5,121 nucleotides of DNA from positions 1 through 5,121 of the forward strand of contig JAJRWJ010000220.1 in assembly GCA_024276805.1 (NCBI GenBank). The letters are read 5' to 3'. The position numbers were made by a program, and so were the translations under genes. Position 1 is the stretch's first letter. Each line of letters starts with the position of its first letter. Positions 1 to 5,121 of the stretch are shown here, piece after piece. Below the pieces are notes generated by a model. The model was not told the DNA's origin and ran no database searches. It saw nothing but the letters and a program-made list of their open reading frames with translations. The stretch comes from Gammaproteobacteria bacterium. GTDB lineage: Bacteria; Pseudomonadota; Gammaproteobacteria; Methylococcales; Methylomonadaceae.

Positions 1-677
1 GCCCAGTCTGCATAGCCTCCGACGAATTCTTCGATGCGCCCCTGCCCCTGAAACACCAGGATGCTGGTCACGACATTGTCCAGGAAGGCCCGGTCGTGGC
101 TGACCAGCAGCAGCGTGCCGTCATAGTCGACCAGACGTTGCTCCAGAATTTCCAGGGTTTCCAGATCGAGGTCGTTGGTCGGTTCGTCCATGACGATCAG
201 ATTGGCCGGCTGGGTGAACAGTCTGGCCAGCAGCAAGCGGTTGCGTTCACCGCCGGACAGGCTCTTTACCGGCGATCTGGCCCTTGCCGGGGCGAACAGA
301 AAATCACTCAGATAGGACATGACATGACGTCTTCCGCCGGCCATATCGATGAAATCGCTGCCGTCGGCGACGCTATCAGCCACGGTGGCTTCAGGATCCA
401 GCTGTTCCCTGAGTTGGTCGAAATAGGCGACCTGCAGCCGCGTACCCAGTTCCACGCGACCGCTGTCCGGCTCCAGTTCCTGCAGCAGCAGGCGCAGCAA
501 TGTGGTCTTGCCTGCGCCATTGGGTCCGATCAGGCCAATCTTGTCGCCGCGCTGTATGGTGATGGAAAAATGCTCGACAATGGGCGTTCCCTGGTAGGCG
601 AAACTGATATCCCTGGCGCTGATGACTTTTTTCCCGGAGCTTTCCCCGCGAGTCATTTCCAGCCTGGTGGCGCCCTG
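1..677 (-). pseudogene. uup: Uup-type ABC-F ATPase, C-terminal half, downstream of the amber codon (partial at left edge)
   Basis: This is the continuation of uup in the same frame: 225 codons after the TAG with no further stop or frameshift, running off the left edge. Counting from an internal ATG at 654-656, it has Walker A GPNGAGKT (residues 44-51), signature LSGGERNR (133-140), Walker B LIVMDEP (153-159) with NDLD after it, and switch His in LLVSHDRAF (H187). The edge falls in the motif VGGYADW that follows domain 2. About 110 residues, including the expected C-terminal coiled-coil/DNA-binding tail, lie outside the window. All ATPase residues are intact, so the disruption is either very recent, a sequencing error, bypassed by amber readthrough, or tolerated because this half is restarted at the ATG 21 nt past the stop. 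I call it pseudogene-like because nothing in the window proves that it is translated. Confidence 0.8.
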
Positions 678-680
678 CTA
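678..680 (-). other. In-frame amber (TAG) codon inside uup
   Basis: On the coding strand the context is CGC CGT CAG TAG CAG GGC, giving R-R-Q-stop-Q-G. In related Uup proteins this spot is an ordinary linker residue between an arginine-rich stretch and the start of domain 2. One C-to-T change from CAG would create the stop and would leave three consecutive glutamines if reverted. The following CAG resembles the start of the UAG-CAR readthrough context known from plant viruses; relevance to bacteria is inference. Confidence 0.85.
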
Positions 681-1577
681 CTGACGGCGCTGCGCTCTCT
701 CCGCGCGCAGTTTCCGCAACGCCCTGACCCGGCCTTCGTTGCGCGTGCGGCGGGCCTTGATGCCTTGCCTTATCCAGACCTCTTCCTGGGCCAGTTTCTT
801 GTCGAACAGGGCATTCTGCTTTTCCTCTTCGGCCAATGCTGCCGCCTTGCGCCGCAGATAGTCTGCATAGCCACCCGGCCAGGAGACCAGCCTGCCCCGA
901 TCCAGATCGACGATCCGGGTGGCCAGCTTCTGCAGAAAGGCGCGGTCATGGGTAATGAACAGCAAGGCTCCCTGGAAATTCAACAACTGCTCTTCCAGCC
1001 AGGCGATGCTCTCAAGGTCCAGGTGGTTGGTCGGTTCATCCAGCAGTAATACTTCCGGTTCGATGACCAGCGCCCTGGCCAGCGCCACGCGGCGCAGCCA
1101 GCCACCGGACAATTCCCCAATCCTGCTGTCGGCCGGCAGTTGCAGGCGGCTCAGGACATTTTCCACACGCTGCTGAGTCTGCCAGCCATGCAATGCTTCC
1201 AGACGGTGTTGCAGTTCCCCCAGTTCCTGCAGCTGCCCGGCATCCTGACCGCCCATGGCCTGGGACAGAACGTGGTAGCGCTTCAGCAACGCTCCCAGCT
1301 CGCCCAGACCATCGGCGACCGCTTCGTAGACACTGCTATGCGGCGGTAGCTCTGGAGCCTGTTCCAGCCATGACAGCTTCAGTTCCGGTTTGCGCCAGAC
1401 CTCGCCGCTGTCGGCAGGGATTTCTCCGGCAATGATCTTCAGCAGCGTGGATTTACCCTCGCCGTTGCGCCCCAGCAGGCCGACCCGCTCACCGGCATCG
1501 AGCTGGAATTCGGCATGCTCCAGCAGGTTGTGAACACCAAAAGCAATGGACAGGTTTTTCAGTCGGATCAATGGCAT
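678..1577 (-). CDS. uup: Uup-type ABC-F ATPase, N-terminal half, ended by an in-frame amber codon
   Basis: This encodes the first ATPase domain and most of the linker of Uup, a soluble ABC-F protein. In E. coli Uup is linked to ribosome function and to suppression of precise transposon excision. Visible motifs are Walker A GRNGEGKS (residues 36-43), a Q-loop Gln near 73, signature LSGGW (156-160), Walker B LLLDEP (177-182) with NHLD after it, and the switch His in ITHDRAFL (H210). The linker motif EEVWIRQGIKARRTRNEG, typical of Uup, follows near residues 266-283. There are no membrane segments. The 299-residue product stops at TAG (678-680), whereas E. coli Uup is about 635 residues, and the same frame continues with the second ATPase domain. 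The ATG at 1575-1577 lies 6 nt after the cinA stop with no strong Shine-Dalgarno, suggesting coupled translation. Family assignment is very firm; whether this half is made or works alone is unknown. Confidence 0.93.
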   Translation of the reverse strand: MPLIRLKNLSIAFGVHNLLEHAEFQLDAGERVGLLGRNGEGKSTLLKIIAGEIPADSGEVWRKPELKLSWLEQAPELPPHSSVYEAVADGLGELGALLKRYHVLSQAMGGQDAGQLQELGELQHRLEALHGWQTQQRVENVLSRLQLPADSRIGELSGGWLRRVALARALVIEPEVLLLDEPTNHLDLESIAWLEEQLLNFQGALLFITHDRAFLQKLATRIVDLDRGRLVSWPGGYADYLRRKAAALAEEEKQNALFDKKLAQEEVWIRQGIKARRTRNEGRVRALRKLRAERAQRRQ

Positions 1578-1583
1578 GTTTTT

Positions 1584-2786
1584 TCAATCGGTTTCTTGCA
1601 GCAAACTGCGGCGAATAAAATCCAGCGCCCGGATGGCGGCCTGGTTCTGTTTACGCTTTAAAGTTCCGGATACGCGAATCTGCTGACGGTAGCGCGCTTC
1701 CCCGTCGACAAACAGAATGTTTTCCAGCGTTACCGCGCTCTTTACATCTGCCGGATCCTGGCCGCAGTCCTGACACAACTGCACCAGAACATAACCGGCC
1801 CTGCCCGGTCCTCCGGACACACTGGCCAGCCGTTCTGCGGCCTGCCCGGCATTCTGCCGGACAAATTCCTGTCCTGGCGCGACCAGACTTGCCTTCAGCC
1901 AGTCCTGGCCCAGGCATTTGCTGGCCAGCAGTCCGTGGCTGAGGGTTTCGAACAGTGCCAGGTTTTTTCCCCGCTGTCGCAACAGGTCACCGACCACCGT
2001 CACCAATGTGCCGGTCTCACCGGTCAGACCTTCGACCAGAAACACCACATCGCCAAGTTGCTGCACGACCTTGCGGGTGAAGATTTCGATCTCCGCATCG
2101 GGACAAGCGGCCGGAAACAGCAATTTCGTCTGTATCTCGTCACTGCCCGCACGAAACCCCAGCTGTATTCCTTCCGGGAAGTCGATATCCGCCAGGCGTT
2201 GCTGAATATCCGATTCGCCGATACCGACGGTCTTGATCACCACCTGCTTCTCCGGTTGGCATTGGTAACGACTCTGCAACCGAGGCAGGATGCTTTCCCG
2301 GAACAGCTGGCGCATTTCATAGGGAACGCCGGGCACGAAGGCAAACCAGCAGCGTCCCTGCTGCAGGGCGAATCCCGGCGCCGTTCCCCAGTGATTGTCC
2401 AGGCGTATCGAGCCGCGCGGAAGCATGGCCTGTTTGCGGTTGCTTTCCGGCATGGGCCGATTGCGCCGCTGAAACCAGGCGGCAATTTGTTGGTAGGCCT
2501 GTGAATCGAATTCCAGCGGCAGGTCGAAGGCTGTGGCGACTGCTTCTGCCGTCAAGTCATCGACCGTCGGTCCCAGTCCACCGGTGCAGATACAGCAATC
2601 CGCCCGTTGGGCAATTTCCACGAGCAACGCAATCAGGTCTGTCAGGTTATCGCCAACCGTGCTGTGCCGCCTTACCGGCAGCCCTATTCCGACCAGTTGT
2701 TCGGAAAGCCAAGCGGCATTGCTGTCGACGACCTGCCCTCTGACCAGTTCTTCGCCCTGGGAAAATATTTCAACGTTCGGCGGCAT
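1584..2786 (-). CDS. CinA-like protein (YfaY type): MoCF-like N-terminal domain plus degenerate PncC amidase domain
   Basis: The 400-residue product has two parts. Residues 1 to about 160 form a molybdopterin-binding-like (MoaB/Mog fold, COG1058) domain, with S-Q-G-E-E-L-V-R-G-Q-V-V-D-S-N near the start, GGLGPTVDDLT (69-79), NRKQAM (116-121) and VPGVPYEM (151-158). In bacterial CinA proteins this domain acts on ADP-ribose or pyridine-nucleotide by-products. A linking region follows. From about 273 a shortened nicotinamide-nucleotide amidase (PncC) domain begins, in which the usual ESCTGG catalytic motif reads ETLSHG (280-285). Thr replaces the catalytic Ser, and the usual SYSNEAK-like segment carrying the partner Lys is absent. 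E. coli YfaY has a similarly eroded half and is reported to lack NMN amidase activity, so I expect none here. The start ATG follows the transporter stop by 3 nt and the stop TGA precedes uup by 6 nt. Naming it cinA proper would overstate function. Confidence 0.9.
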   Translation of the reverse strand: MPPNVEIFSQGEELVRGQVVDSNAAWLSEQLVGIGLPVRRHSTVGDNLTDLIALLVEIAQRADCCICTGGLGPTVDDLTAEAVATAFDLPLEFDSQAYQQIAAWFQRRNRPMPESNRKQAMLPRGSIRLDNHWGTAPGFALQQGRCWFAFVPGVPYEMRQLFRESILPRLQSRYQCQPEKQVVIKTVGIGESDIQQRLADIDFPEGIQLGFRAGSDEIQTKLLFPAACPDAEIEIFTRKVVQQLGDVVFLVEGLTGETGTLVTVVGDLLRQRGKNLALFETLSHGLLASKCLGQDWLKASLVAPGQEFVRQNAGQAAERLASVSGGPGRAGYVLVQLCQDCGQDPADVKSAVTLENILFVDGEARYRQQIRVSGTLKRKQNQAAIRALDFIRRSLLQETD

Positions 2787-2789
2787 GCT

Positions 2790-3749
2790 TCATTTGCTCA
2801 TCAGGTCATACCAGAAAGGCAGGGTCAGCAGGCTCAGCATCGTGGTCAGGGTCACGGCCATCGCATACAGCGAGGAATCCAGGCGGTAGCGATCGCAGAA
2901 CACGATGCCCAGCACCATGCTGGGCATGGCCATTTCCAGTACCGAGGCGATTTTTCGTTCGCCCTGCAACTGCAGATGTTCGATGAAAAAAAACGCGAAC
3001 AGCGGCATCAACAGCAGTTTCACCAGAATCACCGGCAACACATAGGGCACATTGGACCGGTTCAGCGCCTGCCAGTTCAATGCCAACCCCAGAGAAAACA
3101 GCATCAACGGCACGACGCCATTGGACAATCGCTCGAGCACGCCCAGGCCCCAGTCGGGAATGGTCAGCTGGTTGACGTTGATCAGTACCGCGAGCGCCGC
3201 CGCCCAGAATGGCGGCGCATTCAAAAAAGTCCAGAAGGGCTGCTGATCGTTGCGGCTCTGTTCGCCATAATACCTGGCTATCATGATGCCGACGGTAAAC
3301 AGAAAGGGGCCTGCGGAAAACAAATCCAGCTGAATTGCCACCGATCTGGCCCAGGTTCCGAAGGTCTGCTCCAGTACCGGCAGTCCGAGATAGGTGACAT
3401 TGGGGAAGGAAGCCGCCAGAATCACCGCCCCCAGCTGGGCGTTGCCAAAGCGGGCCAGGCGTCCGATGGTCCAGGACAGGACAATGGCAAAACTGATGCT
3501 GGCGATACCAAATATGGTAAATTGCAGGGATTGCCCACCGATGTCGGCCTGCGACAGGACATGAATAACCAGTGCCGGCAGCAGCAGATAATAGACCAGC
3601 GTGGTCAGTACCAGCCGGGTCTGCTCCGCGGTCAATCCAGCCGGCCGCAGCAGTCGCCAGATGGCGCCGCAGCCAATCAGAATCGCCATTTGTATCAGTG
3701 TCGATGCCATGTCATGTGGTTGTTCGGAAACAACTGGATATTCTACCAT
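2790..3749 (-). CDS. AEC (auxin efflux carrier) family transporter
   Basis: This is an inner-membrane protein of up to 319 residues with about ten hydrophobic segments, near residues 15-34, 45-65, 75-100, 106-130, 138-160, 175-195, 205-225, 235-257, 265-285 and 292-314. These arrange as two five-helix halves, as in the Mem_trans/AEC family. Recognisable family features are ASFPNVTYLGLP in the fourth segment, a helix-breaking Pro in GVVPLMLFSLGLAL, and MAMPSMVLGI in the ninth. Family members move carboxylates such as malate or malonate, or other organic anions; the substrate here cannot be told. An in-frame TGA sits directly before ATG 3747-3749, so the frame cannot extend upstream. The ATG at 3708-3710 (MASTLIQMAILIG) puts the first helix right at the N-terminus, as is common, and may be the true start. 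It is the first gene of the cluster and its stop is 3 nt from the next start. An 8-T run (coding strand, 2986-2993) encodes three phenylalanines. Confidence 0.88.
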   Translation of the reverse strand: MVEYPVVSEQPHDMASTLIQMAILIGCGAIWRLLRPAGLTAEQTRLVLTTLVYYLLLPALVIHVLSQADIGGQSLQFTIFGIASISFAIVLSWTIGRLARFGNAQLGAVILAASFPNVTYLGLPVLEQTFGTWARSVAIQLDLFSAGPFLFTVGIMIARYYGEQSRNDQQPFWTFLNAPPFWAAALAVLINVNQLTIPDWGLGVLERLSNGVVPLMLFSLGLALNWQALNRSNVPYVLPVILVKLLLMPLFAFFFIEHLQLQGERKIASVLEMAMPSMVLGIVFCDRYRLDSSLYAMAVTLTTMLSLLTLPFWYDLMSK

Positions 3750-3777
3750 TCACCTGCACGATCAGTTCCGGTAAAAT
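3749..3777 (+). promoter_or_regulatory. Candidate sigma-70 promoter for pyrF
   Basis: TTCACC at 3749-3754 and TAAAAT at 3772-3777 are separated by 17 nt, giving 4/6 and 5/6 matches to the sigma-70 consensus. Transcription would start near 3784, leaving a leader of about 108 nt before pyrF. The -35 element touches the transporter's first ATG, so the two divergent genes could interfere. Prediction by eye only; I found no equally good promoter for the leftward cluster in this 142-nt divergent region. Confidence 0.3.
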
Positions 3778-3877
3778 GGACACTGTTTGCAGCATTATTC
3801 TGATTTTAAACCCTCAGCCAGCTGTCAGCAGGATAAAATCAAGAGCTGCAAGCGACTGTGCGCACCCTGATAAATAA

Positions 3878-3895
3878 ATGGTAACAAACCCATGA
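3878..3895 (+). other. Five-codon mini-ORF overlapping the pyrF start (ATGA)
   Basis: ATG GTA ACA AAC CCA TGA (peptide MVTNP) ends so that its stop shares ATGA with the pyrF start codon. pyrF lacks a visible Shine-Dalgarno, so translation could in principle reinitiate from this frame. The mini-ORF also has no clear ribosome binding site and could be chance. Confidence 0.15.
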
Positions 3896-4617
3896 CCCAG
3901 AATTTTCTCTCCAGCAAAGCCATTCCCAACCGCGAACGCCTGATCATGGCCCTGGATGTGCCCAGCATAGCGGATGCGAAAGCGCTGGTGGAAGAACTCG
4001 GCGACGCGGTGATTTTCTACAAGGTCGGCATGGAGCTGTTCATGGCCGGGGATTATTTCGCCTTTATCGAATGGTTGAAGCAACACGGCAAGAAGGTCTT
4101 CGTGGATCTGAAGTTTTTCGATGTCCCGGCCACGGTGGGCCGGGCCATCCGGGCATTGAGCGGCAGAGGTGTGGATCTGGCGACCATCCATGGCAACGAC
4201 GCGGTCATGGCCGCCGCTGCCAGGGAAAAGGGCCAGCTGAAAGTCCTGGCGGTTACCGCGCTGACCAGTCTCGACCGGGGCGATCTGGACGACCTGGGCT
4301 TCCAGTGCGATGTCAAGGAACTGGTGCTGTCCCGGGCCCGCAGGGCGCTGGAAATCGGCTGTGACGGCGTGGTTTCATCGGGACTGGAAGTGGCCATGCT
4401 GCGGGAATATCTGAATGACCGTCTGCTGGTGATCACGCCGGGCATCCGTCCGGTGGACAACCGGGAAGAAGACGATCAGAAGCGGGTGGTCAGCGTCGCG
4501 CAGGCTTTTCAGAACGGCGCGGATTATATTGTCGTCGGCCGGCCCATTCGCGATGCCGAACACCGCAGGGAGAAGGCGGAACAGATTCAGGCGCAGATTG
4601 CGGAGCAGTTTGCCTGA
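3892..4617 (+). CDS. pyrF: Orotidine-5'-phosphate decarboxylase
   Basis: This cytoplasmic enzyme converts OMP to UMP, the last step of de novo UMP synthesis. It is 241 residues, the normal length for the bacterial type 1 family, and a complete TIM-barrel order of motifs is seen. They are ALDV with substrate-binding D22, YKVG with K44, the catalytic array VDLKFFDVP with D72, K74 and D77, TIHGN (98-102), VTALTSLD (121-128), ITPGIRP (181-187) and the phosphate-binding VVGRPI (R217). No in-frame start exists upstream before a TAA at 3871-3873, and the chosen start places D22 and K44 at the same numbers as in E. coli PyrF. There is no clear Shine-Dalgarno. The FFDVPATV and HGN forms differ from the KFHDIPNT and HASGG forms of E. 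coli, so this belongs to a different subgroup. It is a single-gene unit facing away from the transporter cluster. Identity is essentially certain. Confidence 0.97.
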   Translation: MTQNFLSSKAIPNRERLIMALDVPSIADAKALVEELGDAVIFYKVGMELFMAGDYFAFIEWLKQHGKKVFVDLKFFDVPATVGRAIRALSGRGVDLATIHGNDAVMAAAAREKGQLKVLAVTALTSLDRGDLDDLGFQCDVKELVLSRARRALEIGCDGVVSSGLEVAMLREYLNDRLLVITPGIRPVDNREEDDQKRVVSVAQAFQNGADYIVVGRPIRDAEHRREKAEQIQAQIAEQFA

Positions 4618-4671
4618 CGGCTCTACTAATCAAATAATCAGGATCGAGGATGCGCCGCATTCGTCCCGACT

Positions 4672-4704
4672 GCCAGGGGAATGGCTGTGGCCCCCGGCAT
4701 TTTA
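4672..4704 (+). terminator. Weak candidate intrinsic terminator after pyrF
   Basis: GCC-A-GGGG (4672-4679) can pair with CCCC-C-GGC (4691-4698) around an 11-nt loop, with one internal mismatch, followed by ATTTTA. The stem is short and the T-run is only four, so it may be inefficient. It lies 55 nt past the pyrF stop, where a terminator would be expected. Confidence 0.3.
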
Positions 4705-4732
4705 CCGGATGCGCTGCGCTTATCCGGCCCAC
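4704..4732 (+). repeat. REP-like hairpin 1 (PU-type)
   Basis: CCGGAT (4705-4710) pairs with ATCCGG (4722-4727). The stem extends inward through GCG-ctg-CGC with a bulged TT on the 3' side, and a CCCAC tail follows. This is the same architecture as the E. coli REP/PU hairpin (GCCGGATGCG stem, TT bulge, ATCCGGCCTAC). Such elements sit between genes and can stabilise mRNA 3' ends or bind gyrase or IHF in enterics; any such role here is inference. Confidence 0.6.
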
Positions 4733-4755
4733 GCAATGCGTATCGGGGTTTCAAT

Positions 4756-4786
4756 GTAGGGTGGACAAGCGAAGCGCCATCCACCA
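4756..4786 (-). repeat. REP-like hairpin 2, inverted relative to hairpin 1
   Basis: GGTGGA (4760-4765) pairs with TCCACC (4780-4785), with a small inner GC-gaa-GC pairing. Read on the minus strand it gives GGTGGATGGCGCTTCGCTTG then TCCACCCTAC. This lines up with hairpin 1 unit for unit: GGATG core, GCGCT, CGCTT, TCC, then C-C-tail AC. The two therefore look like diverged inverted copies of one repeat, with their tails facing each other. Confidence 0.55.
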
Positions 4787-4828
4787 AACAGCGTCAATTT
4801 TACTCTCCGGCTTGCAATGCTTCCTTGT

Positions 4829-4842
4829 GAACAGGCCTGTTC
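4829..4842. repeat. 14-nt perfect palindrome
   Basis: GAACAGGCCTGTTC equals its own reverse complement over all 14 bases. It lies 102 nt downstream of the GGDEF gene's stop on that gene's strand. It could be an operator-type dyad, but there is no promoter or gene start next to it, so its role is unknown. Confidence 0.4.
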
Positions 4843-4876
4843 CATCAATTACATAACGCTCTTTCTTGCAGGAAGA

Positions 4877-4894
4877 CTCTGTGCTCTCTGTGCT
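4877..4894. repeat. Tandem 9-mer CTCTGTGCT x2
   Basis: Two exact adjacent copies of CTCTGTGCT (4877-4885 and 4886-4894), followed by GTAAAT. The pattern resembles the CTCTGTG-rich intergenic repeats I recall from various bacterial genomes, but I cannot confirm that without a search. Confidence 0.4.
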
Positions 4895-4944
4895 GTAAAT
4901 CTCGTCAGTGTTGGTAACAGCCGCAGTTGGCTGGCTGAAAAGTC

Positions 4945-5121
4945 TCAGATGGCCTTTTTGCTGGCACGCTGCCTGTTGTCGGATATGATGCCACTGCAGA
5001 TCACCCGATCGCGGCCGCTGTGTTTGGCCTGGTACAAGGCATCGTCAGCGCAGTGGATCAGACTTTCGGCGATCTCCTTGGTGTCATGCATGGCCTCATC
5101 AGCGGGGACATAGGTGGCGAC
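4945..5121 (-). CDS. GGDEF-domain protein, C-terminal end (probable diguanylate cyclase, partial)
   Basis: The last 58 codons and TGA stop (4945-4947) of a gene that enters from the right edge. The translation contains LIHCADDALYQAKHSGRDRV, which fits the closing segment of GGDEF domains (A-D-x-A-L-Y-x-A-K-x-x-G-R-x-R-V), followed by an 18-residue polar tail ending RASKKAI. GGDEF proteins make cyclic di-GMP from two GTP and often carry N-terminal sensor domains. The GG(D/E)EF active site itself, any inhibitory site and any sensor domain lie outside the window, so activity cannot be judged. It converges on pyrF across the repeat-bearing spacer. Confidence 0.87.
   Translation of the reverse strand, partial: VATYVPADEAMHDTKEIAESLIHCADDALYQAKHSGRDRVICSGIISDNRQRASKKAI

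Larger units (their letters stand above)
4704..4786. repeat. BIME-like unit: two inverted REP elements in a convergent spacer
   Basis: The two REP-like hairpins are arranged tail to tail around a 23-nt linker that holds a small palindrome (ACGCA-A-TGCGT, 4731-4741). The unit sits between the 3' ends of pyrF and the GGDEF gene, the classic location for BIMEs mobilised by REP-associated tyrosine transposases (RAYT). Only one unit occurs here, so repetitiveness in the genome cannot be shown from this window. Confidence 0.5.
4618..4944. other. Gene-free convergent spacer between pyrF and the GGDEF gene
   Basis: These 327 nt contain no open frame that looks like a protein. The short frames crossing it are rich in Arg/Cys/Pro and follow the hairpins. 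Contents in order are a weak terminator candidate, two inverted REP-like hairpins, a 14-nt palindrome and a tandem 9-mer. The density of small repeats suggests accumulated intergenic repeat families rather than a decayed gene. Confidence 0.6.

Noticed and set aside
678..680. Recoded amber (pyrrolysine) explanation for the uup stop
   Set aside because: No pyl genes are visible, Uup is not a known pyrrolysine protein, and a single C-to-T change is simpler.
96..1049. Long plus-strand open frame (317 codons) opposite uup
   Set aside because: It is antisense to strongly conserved Uup motifs, is Gln/Gly-rich with no recognisable domain, and has no ribosome site. It is a shadow of the coding strand.
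2986..2993. 8-base homopolymer in the transporter gene as a phase-variation switch
   Set aside because: It encodes a plausible Phe run inside a transmembrane helix and the frame is intact. A single 8-mer gives no evidence of switching.
2607..3803. 398-codon plus-strand frame spanning the transporter and part of cinA
   Set aside because: Its composition is dominated by Gln, His and Arg, as expected from the complement of a hydrophobic membrane-protein gene. It also crosses two real genes.
3804..3839. Additional -10-like boxes (TTTAAA, TAAAAT) in the divergent region
   Set aside because: No acceptable -35 hexamer sits 16-18 nt away on either strand.
4650..4856. Short plus-strand frame across the spacer as a small gene
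   Set aside because: It runs straight through both REP-like hairpins, has no ribosome binding site and resembles no protein family.
4918..4933. Hairpin CAGCC-N6-GGCTG as terminator of the GGDEF gene
   Set aside because: The stem is only five base pairs and no T-run follows on the minus strand.

Overview
The window looks like a chromosomal segment of a moderately GC-rich gammaproteobacterium. The evidence is the Uup-type ABC-F protein, a CinA-like protein closest in architecture to enterobacterial YfaY, and REP-like hairpins of the PU/BIME style. I cannot name the genus from sequence alone. Five protein genes are visible, two of them cut by the window edges. There is no tRNA, rRNA, CRISPR array, transposase or phage gene.

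Layout. Positions 1-3749 hold a tight leftward (minus-strand) cluster read in the order AEC-family membrane transporter (2790-3749), CinA-like protein (1584-2786), and Uup ABC-F ATPase (1577 down past the left edge). The gaps are only 3 and 6 nt, so the three are almost certainly co-transcribed and translationally coupled. uup is interrupted by one in-frame amber codon (678-680) in the linker between its two ATPase domains. The reading frame continues intact for another 225 codons to the edge. The 142-nt divergent region 3750-3891 separates this cluster from rightward pyrF (3892-4617), a complete orotidine-5'-phosphate decarboxylase.

The 327-nt convergent region 4618-4944 has no credible gene. 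It carries a weak candidate terminator, two inverted REP-like hairpins (a BIME-like unit), a 14-nt perfect palindrome and a tandem 9-mer. The right edge (4945-5121, minus strand) is the last 58 codons of a GGDEF-domain protein, probably a diguanylate cyclase.

Functionally this is ordinary housekeeping content: pyrimidine synthesis, a ribosome-associated ABC-F ATPase, a CinA-family protein, a carboxylate-type transporter and c-di-GMP signalling. The points worth a second look are the amber-split uup, the degenerate amidase half of the CinA protein, and the repeat-rich convergent spacer. I found no sign of a novel multi-gene system.
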